Shown here one piece after another: positions 53,021 to 60,526 of a DNA stretch of 64,000 nt. The notes under the pieces were generated by a model. The model saw only the letters and a list, made by a program, of their open reading frames with translations, ran no database searches and was not told the origin of the DNA. Source of the DNA: Nitrospinaceae bacterium (lineage in GTDB: Bacteria > Nitrospinota > Nitrospinia > Nitrospinales > VA-1); the NCBI GenBank assembly GCA_029261655.1, contig JAJDAY010000024.1, positions 36,629-100,628 of the forward strand, written 5' to 3'. Positions within the stretch are counted from its first letter, which is position 1. Every line of letters starts with the position of its first letter. The translations under genes were made by a program, and so were the position numbers.

Positions 53021-53845
53021 TCAAACGGAGCGAAATTCAGCCAGTCGCTTGCGCAACTGGCGGGCGCGAAACTTTTCTTCATCTAAAGAAATAAAACCTT
53101 TTTTGAGGTCGTGTTCCAGCATTTGCAGTTCAAAATCAAGGGTTTCGGCCACGGCTTTCCGGTAACTCCGTCCCGGTTGCACAGAAAAGGTCACCACGCG
53201 GGTATTGAACTGATTGGGCTGGATATCGTGGAGGATGGCGTCGATGGTATCAGGAGCGATACCGCCGCCCACCGAGACCTTGATATTTTTGGCCTTGATT
53301 CGGACAACCGCCTGCCGGACGAGGTTCTGGACTTCAGCATCCATGCGGTCTTTTTTAAGGGATTGGGACAAATCGCTACAGCCGATGGTGATTTCATCGA
53401 GCAAACCAGCTTCCGGCACAGCCAGGATGGCATCGAGCTGTTTGACCGCCGTCACGGTTTCGATATTGATCTGCTTGACCAGCCTCTGCATTTGCATGGG
53501 AGTGGTGAAATCCCGGACCGCCGCTAAAAAATTTTCCAACCCATAAGCGGATTCCACCATCGGCGCGATCAGGCCGTCTATCTTTAATGAGAGCAATTGT
53601 TTGACATCGTTTCTGGCGTTGGGTCCGCCAATTTTCACCATGACCGGAAGAACCCCCTGGATCAACTCCGTCCAAAACCGGATTTGCTCAAACGACATGG
53701 CCGCGTCTTCGGTCGACAGTTTCAAACAACTCGCGCCAAACTGGTTTTTTAAATTCAGAAGACATGCGATCAGATTCTGGGTCGAACCTTTTTTTATCCG
53801 GGGAGAAATCATCTTCATCAATTGCGGCTGTTTCGCGTTCATCAT
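53021..53845 (-). CDS. CitE/HpcH-like aldolase/citrate lyase family protein
   Basis: A 274-residue protein with the TIM-barrel pattern of the HpcH/HpaI aldolase and CitE lyase superfamily: GASCLKLSTEDAAMSFEQIRFW, VMVKIGGPNARNDVKQLLSLKIDGLIAPMVESAYGLENF, and LLDEITIGCSDLSQSL. Members cleave or form bonds in malyl-, citryl- or hydroxy-acid-type substrates using a divalent metal. The C-terminal 50 residues are helical and charged. The start overlaps the stop of the upstream ATP-grasp/FMN gene by four bases (ATGA), so they are translationally coupled. The substrate is not deducible. Confidence 0.75.
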   Translation of the reverse strand: MMNAKQPQLMKMISPRIKKGSTQNLIACLLNLKNQFGASCLKLSTEDAAMSFEQIRFWTELIQGVLPVMVKIGGPNARNDVKQLLSLKIDGLIAPMVESAYGLENFLAAVRDFTTPMQMQRLVKQINIETVTAVKQLDAILAVPEAGLLDEITIGCSDLSQSLKKDRMDAEVQNLVRQAVVRIKAKNIKVSVGGGIAPDTIDAILHDIQPNQFNTRVVTFSVQPGRSYRKAVAETLDFELQMLEHDLKKGFISLDEEKFRARQLRKRLAEFRSV

Positions 53846-56100
53846 CGTTCTCCCTTGGAGTTGCGGAAAATCACCGAAGGATCGATCTGGCCGATGTCAG
53901 CGCATCCGGTGAGAATCATGGCTTTTTTCAATTCGTCCTTTTTCTGGTTGAGATAAAAATCCACTCCTTCCCGACCCGCCCCAAAAGCCGCTATGCAAAC
54001 GGGTCTGCCTATCATCACCGCGTCCGCCCCTAAAGCCAGCATCTTTAAAATATCAATGCCTTCACGGATCCCGCCGTCCACCAGAATTTTTGCGCGACCC
54101 GCGACCGCGGCGGCTATTTCCGGCAGAACGTCCGCCGTCCCCGGCATCGTGTCCATGACCCGGCCACCGTGATTGGAAACCACAATCGCATCCGCTCCGG
54201 CTGAAACCGCCGCCAAAGCCGATTCCACATTCATGATTCCCTTCAGAATAAACGGGACGGACAAATGCGACTTCAACAAGCGCAATTCTTCCACAGACTT
54301 TGGCCCCACGGCCTGACTTTTAAGCGCCATGGTCTTGAAAGACGCGGCGTCGATATCGATACCAACGGCAATGGCGCCAGCCTCTTCTGCCGCTTTGAAG
54401 CGGGTGATGATCTCATCGCTATCTTCTCTGGGCTTAAAAATGGGGATGCCCAGTCCTCCCCTCTCTTTGATGGCCTCCAAACCAATGAGATATTTTTTCG
54501 GACTGGCGCCGTCCCCCACCATGCCCAGAGACCCGCTGTCCAGACAACCATCGAGCACCGCTGAGGCATATTCCTTTTCGTCCATGCCGCCGGCCAGATT
54601 GGTCTCCATTCCGGTGATGGGCGCGGCCAGAACCGGCAGGGACAGTTTTCGCCCGAAAAGTTCTATCGAAAGATCGGGGATTTTTACCTGGTGAATCGTC
54701 CGCAAGTTGATCTTGTACCGGGCCAAAGCCCGCAGGTTTTCCGTGAACGACTCGCCGGTTCCGATGCCACCGATACCGGGAACTTTGCCCCGGCACTCCG
54801 CTCCATCGCAAACCACGCAAGCCTTGCAGGCGACATAAAATTTCCGCCGCGCGTTGTTGCGAATGATGTCCCAGGTCAAAGTATTCGGCTCGCCCATTTC
54901 TATCCGGATGGTTTTCCTGGCCAGATCGTTGATACGGATGGCTTCTTCACGGGTTTTATCGACGGTGATGACGTATCCGGTTTTACCCAGATTGCTGGTG
55001 ATCTCCTCCATCGAGTCACCCGCCTCTTTCATGAAGATTATTTCTTTCACCCCCTTGATCTTGCGGGCCTCTTCAACTCCCTTGATCGAGAGTATCCTGC
55101 CGGGAGGAGGAATCAACGAACGCTCGGCAGACACCAGCGTGGTTTTAGGTTTTAAATCCGTTGGAGTTTCCCCAAGAGCCACCTGTATCGCCGCTTTCAT
55201 GAGGTTGACCCCGGAAGATAACGGGTAGGTATGAGCGGACATCCAGCCGCCGCTCAAACGCGCGGCGACTTCCACAATTTTCGGGCCTTCAGATGTCAGT
55301 TTGATATCCCCTTTGGCGGCGCCGTGGTCGATGCCCAACGCCCGAATGGCCTGGCGAAAAACATCTTTCACCTCTTCTAATTGAGCTTCGGGCAGGTTGG
55401 ACGGCAAAGTATGCCCCACTTCTACAAAATACGGCTCCCGCTCAATGTGCCGGTCGGCGATTCCGGTGATCTCGATCCGGCCATCGAATATGAGAGCGTC
55501 CAGGCTCAGTTCCGGCCCCGGCATGAATTCTTCGAGAATCAATTTGCCACTGATGGACGCTTCTTTGGCTTCCTGAAAAGCCGGGATCAAGTCTTCCGGT
55601 CGAAAGATTTTTTTAACACCGCGCGCTCCCATGTTGTCGCAAGGCTTGATGACTAAAGGAAGCGGCAGATCTTTGAGGGCCATCTCGGCCTCCTGAAGAG
55701 ACCAGACAGGACGAAAGTCGGGGATCGGGACATTATGTTCCCGGAGACAATACCGCATTTTAATTTTGTCCGTCGCCCGTTCCGCCACTTCAAAAGGGAT
55801 TCCGGGAAGATCCAGGGCGTCGGCCACTGCCGCCACCGTTTGCGAGGCATCGGTGCCAACGGTCATCACGCCATCCAAAGGACAGGTCTGGTGAAATTCC
55901 CGGGTGGTGTTGACAGTCAGATTGATGTTGCGGGTGCTGACCACAATGGGAAAATCCGCGAGCCGCATGCCCGCGGCTTCCGGGTTGTAATCCGTGACCG
56001 CCACTTTCAACCCCATGGCCTTGGCGGTTTTGATCGCGGGAAGCTGGAACACCCCGCCGCCTATTATCAATAACTGTTTTACAGGAGATTTTTCGGACAA
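53842..56100 (-). CDS. ATP-grasp ligase fused to FMN-dependent 2-hydroxyacid dehydrogenase
   Basis: A 752-residue two-domain protein. Residues 1-400 form an ATP-grasp ligase of the L-amino-acid-ligase type: LLIIGGGVFQLPAIKTAKAMG, PLPLVIKPCDNMGARGVKKI, HGAAKGDIKLTSEGPKIVEVAARLSGG (metal ligands), and a C-terminal LAL_C2-like part. Residues about 410-752 form an FMN (S)-2-hydroxyacid dehydrogenase with a cysteine segment CKACVVCDGAEC (C-x2-C-x2-C-x4-C), FMN-barrel motifs VGIDIDAASF and IVVSNHGGRVMDTMPG (active-site His and Arg), then ILVDGGIREGIDILKMLALGADAVMIGRP. Both halves keep catalytic residues. The TTG start at 56100 is required to include the first strand. The fusion suggests a ligated product passed to, or made from, an oxidised hydroxy acid. 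Confidence 0.85.
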   Translation of the reverse strand: MSEKSPVKQLLIIGGGVFQLPAIKTAKAMGLKVAVTDYNPEAAGMRLADFPIVVSTRNINLTVNTTREFHQTCPLDGVMTVGTDASQTVAAVADALDLPGIPFEVAERATDKIKMRYCLREHNVPIPDFRPVWSLQEAEMALKDLPLPLVIKPCDNMGARGVKKIFRPEDLIPAFQEAKEASISGKLILEEFMPGPELSLDALIFDGRIEITGIADRHIEREPYFVEVGHTLPSNLPEAQLEEVKDVFRQAIRALGIDHGAAKGDIKLTSEGPKIVEVAARLSGGWMSAHTYPLSSGVNLMKAAIQVALGETPTDLKPKTTLVSAERSLIPPPGRILSIKGVEEARKIKGVKEIIFMKEAGDSMEEITSNLGKTGYVITVDKTREEAIRINDLARKTIRIEMGEPNTLTWDIIRNNARRKFYVACKACVVCDGAECRGKVPGIGGIGTGESFTENLRALARYKINLRTIHQVKIPDLSIELFGRKLSLPVLAAPITGMETNLAGGMDEKEYASAVLDGCLDSGSLGMVGDGASPKKYLIGLEAIKERGGLGIPIFKPREDSDEIITRFKAAEEAGAIAVGIDIDAASFKTMALKSQAVGPKSVEELRLLKSHLSVPFILKGIMNVESALAAVSAGADAIVVSNHGGRVMDTMPGTADVLPEIAAAVAGRAKILVDGGIREGIDILKMLALGADAVMIGRPVCIAAFGAGREGVDFYLNQKKDELKKAMILTGCADIGQIDPSVIFRNSKGER

Positions 56101-56271
56101 ATGGCTCGACCCTTTATGGCTAAAAGGATTTGCATGGGCACTCAGACGCTTTAAGAACGAAAAAATGACAAGTCAGACTATCATTTCATTATCGACCAAA
56201 GCTTGACCATCCTTTAAGGAATACGGGTTTTTTCTTGGGAAAAGCTGAAAATTGGCAGGAAGTTTCTAATA

Positions 56272-57153
56272 TTACAGGGTGGGCCTGGCGCAGATCGCAT
56301 AGACTTTTAAATCTGCCGGTCGATCACTCATTTTGTTAAACAGGGTCATTTCCCAGGTATTGCCGCTGGAAGGATAGTTGTTGATTCCAGAACAGTCCGC
56401 GCATTTTTCGGCGCTATACCCGCCTCCAAGCAATACTTTCCCTGGAGAGCAACTCAGGAGGACCGTTGTTCTTTTTCCAGGCTCTACTTTAAAATTCTTA
56501 CTTTGCAAAATCTCCCACCCAGAGATGCCATTCATCACTCCCCCTTCCGCTTCAGATCCGGGCGAACCGGCAGGTCCTGCAGGACCTTGCTCTCCCTGGG
56601 GTCCCGGTGGTCCGGTGAACCCTACCAGACCCTGCACTCCCTGGGGTCCCACCGGTCCTGCGGGTCCAGCAATCCCTTCAGGGCCAATCGGACCTGGGGG
56701 GCCTGGTTCCCCTTTTTCTCCGGGAAGTCCTTTTTCCCCGTCTGACCCACGCAGTTTTTCGAGGTGGCCTGTTTCCTGTAACATTCCCATAAATTTCTCT
56801 GTGGAAACGATTTTTCGCAACTCATTTTGCAGGGCTTTAGAGTCGATTTTTACGGAAGCGTCCCCTCCCTGACCGGGAACACTCATATTTTGGGCTTTAC
56901 TCAAATACACAAAAGAGAGAGCGGTGCCAAAAATAATGCTGGTGATTATTATCAGGAAATCCTTAAAACCAAATCCCCTCTGTTTCTGCGCTGGGGGAAC
57001 AGAGGGGGAAGAAAGATCCGGCCCGCTGTCGTCTGTGGGGAAACCCATTTGCTTGACGGGATTCATCACCTCATCATCGGGCATCCACTTTTCAGGACCG
57101 TTTTCTTCGTCAGTTTTTTCTGGCGTTCCCATAACAACCATCGTCTGTTCCAT
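56272..57153 (-). CDS. Membrane-anchored collagen-like protein
   Basis: A 293-residue type II membrane protein. A polar, acidic cytoplasmic N-terminus (about 65 residues) precedes one membrane helix ([19 protein letters not shown], about 66-84), a short helical linker, and about 21 Gly-X-Y triplets (about 136-199) rich in Pro, Glu and Lys. A C-terminal domain of about 90 residues follows, with four cysteines ([25 protein letters not shown] and ICARP). The repeats should form a trimeric collagen-like rod, with the C-terminal domain at its tip. Bacterial collagens act in adhesion and surface structure. No neighbour gene gives a clue. Confidence 0.88.
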   Translation of the reverse strand: MEQTMVVMGTPEKTDEENGPEKWMPDDEVMNPVKQMGFPTDDSGPDLSSPSVPPAQKQRGFGFKDFLIIITSIIFGTALSFVYLSKAQNMSVPGQGGDASVKIDSKALQNELRKIVSTEKFMGMLQETGHLEKLRGSDGEKGLPGEKGEPGPPGPIGPEGIAGPAGPVGPQGVQGLVGFTGPPGPQGEQGPAGPAGSPGSEAEGGVMNGISGWEILQSKNFKVEPGKRTTVLLSCSPGKVLLGGGYSAEKCADCSGINNYPSSGNTWEMTLFNKMSDRPADLKVYAICARPTL

Positions 57154-57542
57154 TTGGATCTATGTGGTCTGCGGTCCGTATTGCTGAAATGCCCAATAAA
57201 TCCGACCCCAGGATTCAGCATTGACCCCAATAAATTAAATACTTTTATACAGAATTGACGATATGGGGGGATTGTTGAGATTCAGACAACAAACTGTCAC
57301 AATTGAGTCACATTTCCTCAATCAGAGGATTGTGGAGGAATTATCCGAGGATGTTGGCTCGCTTGCGGATGAGTTAAGTGCAAGCCGGTTGGCGTATCGG
57401 AACGGTATCTGAAGAACTGGCAGGTATCACAAGATTTTGTCATGAAACTGGATGGATCCGTTACCACCATCAACACCCCTCAGGGACCCAAGGACTCCCC
57501 GAGGGGAAGGTGAAATATAAAATCGATCCGGAATTTTGCGTG

Positions 57543-57740
57543 TCATGCGACCCATTTACGAAAATTAAAATCCTTCCCACTTGGCCGCAAACGATTGTAG
57601 GAATTAGTAATTTCCCCCCTTGGTGAGGAGAAACAGTTCTCTAGAATCAAATCTCTTGGATCCCCCGATTTTTTCTCATGGTCTCCCCGGTCTGAATATC
57701 TTTTTTTTAAAACCTGTTTAACGACCTCTAAAATATCCAT
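57543..57740 (-). CDS. Small hypothetical protein, tentative
   Basis: A 65-residue candidate whose ATG at 57740 is preceded by GGGGGGAA at seven bases, an unusually strong site for an otherwise empty region. The peptide starts MDILEVVKQVLKKRYSDR and is highly charged, with no recognisable domain. It could be a real regulator or a chance frame; codon usage cannot be judged on so little sequence. Confidence 0.3.
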   Translation of the reverse strand: MDILEVVKQVLKKRYSDRGDHEKKSGDPRDLILENCFSSPRGEITNSYNRLRPSGKDFNFRKWVA

Positions 57741-57937
57741 GTCTGTTCCCCCCAAAAAAATTTCAACCATTTTTTGATTCCGCATTTTCTCGAAATTTAT
57801 CGTTAGCAGGAAGGAGGTTAATCACAGGTTTTTGTGATGACGGTTTGAGATAGGTGGGATAATAGTGAGAGGGTCAGAAAGAAGCCTTCCCGGCCTCCGG
57901 GATCGGATTATTTTAGTATAATATAATTGTTTGGATG

Positions 57938-57963
57938 TGTCTGCTTTCGACCCAAAGCGGACA
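57938..57963 (-). repeat. Dispersed palindromic repeat, copy 1
   Basis: Arms TGTCTGCTTT and AAAGCGGACA flank six bases and pair with one mismatch. Read on the minus strand it is GAATGTCCGCTTTGGGTCG and so on, the reverse orientation of the copies at 59508 and 60417. It lies upstream of the lipase gene. Confidence 0.6.
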
Positions 57964-58188
57964 TTCACAATTTAATATTGAAGTCATGAAAAGAAGGAAT
58001 TACTCTTCTTTTATGCGGCTCAATCTTTAAAAGAAATAATATGTTCATAATTAAAAACGTGAATACGGAATATTCATCCGATTCATATCGGCCTCCCGCC
58101 CCGGAAGCCATTCAACCCCAAAAGGTCGAAACTTAAAATTAGAAGGTGTTACAACTAACAGGCAGGCCATAGGTTTTTGGAGTTTCCA

Positions 58189-59436
58189 ATGAATCGATTA
58201 ATATTTGCTGCCCTCATCTGTTTGTTCGGCTGGAAATGCACTACTTCCCTACCTCTGCAGGAAAACACCGCCGCTCCGGTACAGGTCATTTTTGTTCCTG
58301 GATATTATGGCAGCACCCTCACACGAGAAGCCGACGGTAAGAAAATTTGGTTTACCGGAGCACAAGCGTTATGGGGCGACCAAACCTTGGCGCTTGATGT
58401 GGACGGGCTTCATATCCCGGGAACCACCTCATTCAAGGTGGGTGAGGTTCTCCGGTCGGTGGATTTCTTTTCCTCGATGCTGTCGAAAGACATTTATGGA
58501 AACATTATCGACGGTTTAAACACTCGGCTTGCAGGGCGTGCCAATGTGGTTCCCTTTGCATATGATTGGCGTGGCGACATAGCTATATCCGCTCATCAAT
58601 TGTCGCAAAAAGTAGAAGATTTGTACGAAGCGGGAGCTTCAAAGGTGGCGATTCTTGCCCACAGCATGGGGGGGCTTGTAACAAGTTATTACCTGTTGTA
58701 TGGAAATCAGGAGTTGAACAATGCCCGAATGGATATGTCTGGCGCCAGAAGAATTCATGGGGTTGCAATGGCAGGCGTTCCCTTCAAAGGCACTCAAGCA
58801 GTGTTTCGCAATATGCAATATGGTATCCGGTTTGGTTTGAATGCGAAGGCGCTTGATGGATTAGCTGTGGCATCGTTTCCGTCCAGTTACCAGATTCTCC
58901 CAAAGTATCCGAGAGCGTTATCGACCCTTCAGGGAGTAGATGTTTCAGATTGGATTTTTGATGCAAAGCGGTGGCGCGATGGGAACTGGAGCTTGATAAA
59001 AAATTCCATGGCATATGATGTTGCGACCAGGGAAAAAAGGATGAACTATACCAGCGTCATGCTTTCACGTGCCGAGTTGTTGAATAAGAAACTGCATGCC
59101 CCGTCATCGAATGCTGAAAGCAATTTACCGTTTTTATATATGTATGGAGATTCGATACCCACGTTACACAGTGCTTTATGGCATGAAGAAAAACGTAAGA
59201 TCCTCTTTCCTGGAAAAAATATAAAACAATTTCTCCAAGATTTTGATACCGCGAAACTCCTAATGCTGGGCGACGGGACTATAACAGTTTCGGCAGGACG
59301 GCCTCCCAAAAGCTTTGCCCTCATTTTCCCTGAAATGAAAATAAAAAAACTTAAAGAAGAGCATCTCGATCTACTAAGGGATGAGATGAGTTTAAATGAA
59401 ATTTCAAGATTTATTAAAGAAGCCATAGGTGTTTGA
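58189..59436 (+). CDS. LCAT/PGAP1-like lipase or acyltransferase
   Basis: A 415-residue alpha/beta hydrolase. The ATG at 58189 has GGAGTTTCCA before it; the signal peptide (FAALICLFGWKC) ends in a cysteine, so it is probably a lipoprotein. Lecithin:cholesterol acyltransferase-type features are VIFVPGYYGSTLTR (oxyanion region), VVPFAYDWRGDI, nucleophile elbow AILAHSMGGLVTSYYL (Ser at about 160), and LGDGTITV (acid region, about 360). A histidine near the C-terminus (EEHLDLLRD) could complete the triad. It probably acts on phospholipids or lipids at the envelope. Palindromic repeats surround it and the next gene. Confidence 0.85.
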   Translation: MNRLIFAALICLFGWKCTTSLPLQENTAAPVQVIFVPGYYGSTLTREADGKKIWFTGAQALWGDQTLALDVDGLHIPGTTSFKVGEVLRSVDFFSSMLSKDIYGNIIDGLNTRLAGRANVVPFAYDWRGDIAISAHQLSQKVEDLYEAGASKVAILAHSMGGLVTSYYLLYGNQELNNARMDMSGARRIHGVAMAGVPFKGTQAVFRNMQYGIRFGLNAKALDGLAVASFPSSYQILPKYPRALSTLQGVDVSDWIFDAKRWRDGNWSLIKNSMAYDVATREKRMNYTSVMLSRAELLNKKLHAPSSNAESNLPFLYMYGDSIPTLHSALWHEEKRKILFPGKNIKQFLQDFDTAKLLMLGDGTITVSAGRPPKSFALIFPEMKIKKLKEEHLDLLRDEMSLNEISRFIKEAIGV

Positions 59437-59507
59437 CGTAAGCCAAAAGTGGATCACTTGAGGTAAAAGCTAAGAAATAATTTCTGTAAAAAATTTCATT
59501 ATCTGAA

Positions 59508-59533
59508 TGTCCGCTTTTGGCAGACGGCGGTCT
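59508..59533 (+). repeat. Dispersed palindromic repeat, copy 2 (degenerate)
   Basis: Contains CTGAATGTCCGCTTTTGGCAGACGGCGGTC in two pieces: the conserved head GAATGTCCGCT at 59505-59515 and a degenerate tail GGCGGTC at 59526-59532. It lies between the lipase and MtfA-like genes. Confidence 0.45.
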
Positions 59534-59598
59534 TTCGGGGATTAAGAGCGCCTGGAACTGTCTGTCAGGTCACGTTTAACCTGCTACCGGTCATCATT

Positions 59599-60411
59599 TT
59601 GAATATCGTCGCAAATTTTCTGGACTGGTTTCGTGATAATCGGCGAAAAAAAACTCTGGCCGCTCCTTTTCCGAGCGAGTGGGAGAAACACATTCAAAAT
59701 AATATTCAATATTACCAACACCTCAATAACGAAGAAAAAAAACGCTTAAAGGACCTCATCCAAATCTTTATTGCCGAAAAGAATTGGTTGGGGTGCAATG
59801 GCCTCGCCTTGACAGATGAAATTTGCGTCATAATCGCGGCCCATGCCTGCCTGCTGATACTCGCGTTGCCAAACGATTATTACCGCAATGTGGAATCCAT
59901 TTATGTTTATCCGACAACCATCTTTTCTCCTGAGAATTCAACAGGATTTTTTGAAGTCCGCACGACCCCATTGTCTGGCCCGATGCCAATTCTGGGCGAA
60001 GCCCATCATCGCGGCCCGGTGATACTCGTCTGGGATGAAATAAAAAGAGAAACCCGGCATCCTGAACACGGTCATAATGTTGTCTATCACGAATTCGCTC
60101 ATAAACTGGACATGCTCGATGGCACTGCCGATGGCACTCCACCACTCACAACTCCTGAGGAATATCAGCGGTGGATTGAAGTTTGTTCCAAAGAGTATCT
60201 GGAGCTATGTGACAAGGTGGAACACGGCCAGCCTACTTTTTTTGACAGTTATGCGGCAACGAATGAAACTGAATTTTTCGCGGTGGCGACGGAACATTTT
60301 TTTAGCGAACCCGAAAATATGAAACACCATCATCCAAAACTGTATCAGGTCTTACAGGATTTTTATCGGCAAGACCCGGCACAGAAAATATTTACCAATC
60401 GGGTTCCTTAA
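59599..60411 (+). CDS. mtfA: MtfA-like zinc peptidase (M90)
   Basis: A 270-residue cytoplasmic metallopeptidase resembling MtfA, which in E. coli binds the repressor Mlc and has aminopeptidase activity. The zinc motif is VVYHEFAHKLDMLDG (HExxH near residue 165), followed by DSYAATNETEFFAVATEHFFSEPE, which holds the third zinc ligand Glu. The N-terminal region (NEEKKRLKDLIQIFIAEKNWLG) also fits the family. No ATG lies near; TTG at 59599 is the only plausible start found and lacks a strong ribosome-binding site. It lies between repeat copies 2 and 3. Confidence 0.9.
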   Translation: MNIVANFLDWFRDNRRKKTLAAPFPSEWEKHIQNNIQYYQHLNNEEKKRLKDLIQIFIAEKNWLGCNGLALTDEICVIIAAHACLLILALPNDYYRNVESIYVYPTTIFSPENSTGFFEVRTTPLSGPMPILGEAHHRGPVILVWDEIKRETRHPEHGHNVVYHEFAHKLDMLDGTADGTPPLTTPEEYQRWIEVCSKEYLELCDKVEHGQPTFFDSYAATNETEFFAVATEHFFSEPENMKHHHPKLYQVLQDFYRQDPAQKIFTNRVP

Positions 60412-60416
60412 CTGAA

Positions 60417-60442
60417 TGTCCGCTAACGACCCACAGCGGTCA
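60417..60442 (+). repeat. Dispersed palindromic repeat, copy 3
   Basis: Arms TGTCCGCT (60417-60424) and AGCGGTCA (60435-60442) pair with one mismatch around a ten-base loop containing CGACCC. It immediately follows the MtfA-like stop and shares the head CTGAATGTCCGCT with copy 2. Confidence 0.55.
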
Positions 60443-60473
60443 TTAGCATGTGTCTTCAAAAACTAATCATAAA

Positions 60474-60508
60474 AAAAGGGAACGGGCTTAACCGCCCCGT
60501 TCCCTTTT
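60474..60508 (-). terminator. Rho-independent terminator of the chemoreceptor gene
   Basis: The stem AAAAGGGAACGGG (60474-60486) pairs perfectly with CCCGTTCCCTTTT (60496-60508). On the minus strand it is followed by further Ts, about 20 bases after the chemoreceptor stop. Confidence 0.9.
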
Positions 60509-60526
60509 ATTTGTTTGAAGTCAGTT

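Larger units (their letters stand above)
57154..58188. other. Gene-poor region of about 1 kb
   Basis: It contains one weak small gene candidate (57543-57740) and one palindromic repeat (57938-57963), each listed separately. On the plus strand at 57263-57412 a 49-codon frame exists without a ribosome-binding site, and 57370-57620 has broken protein-like phrases in two frames, suggesting old gene remains. The last 250 bases are AT-rich. Confidence 0.5.

Noticed and set aside
56560..56760. Repetitive GGTCC/GGTCCTGC-like DNA
   Set aside because: It encodes the Gly-X-Y triplets of the collagen-like protein and is not a satellite or regulatory repeat.
57263..57412. 49-codon plus-strand frame in the gene-poor region
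   Set aside because: No ribosome-binding site and no recognisable domain; kept only as possible gene remains.
57378..57626. 82-codon plus-strand frame with a CVSCDP motif
   Set aside because: No ATG start with a ribosome-binding site, and it overlaps a better-started frame on the other strand. The cysteine pair alone does not support a function.
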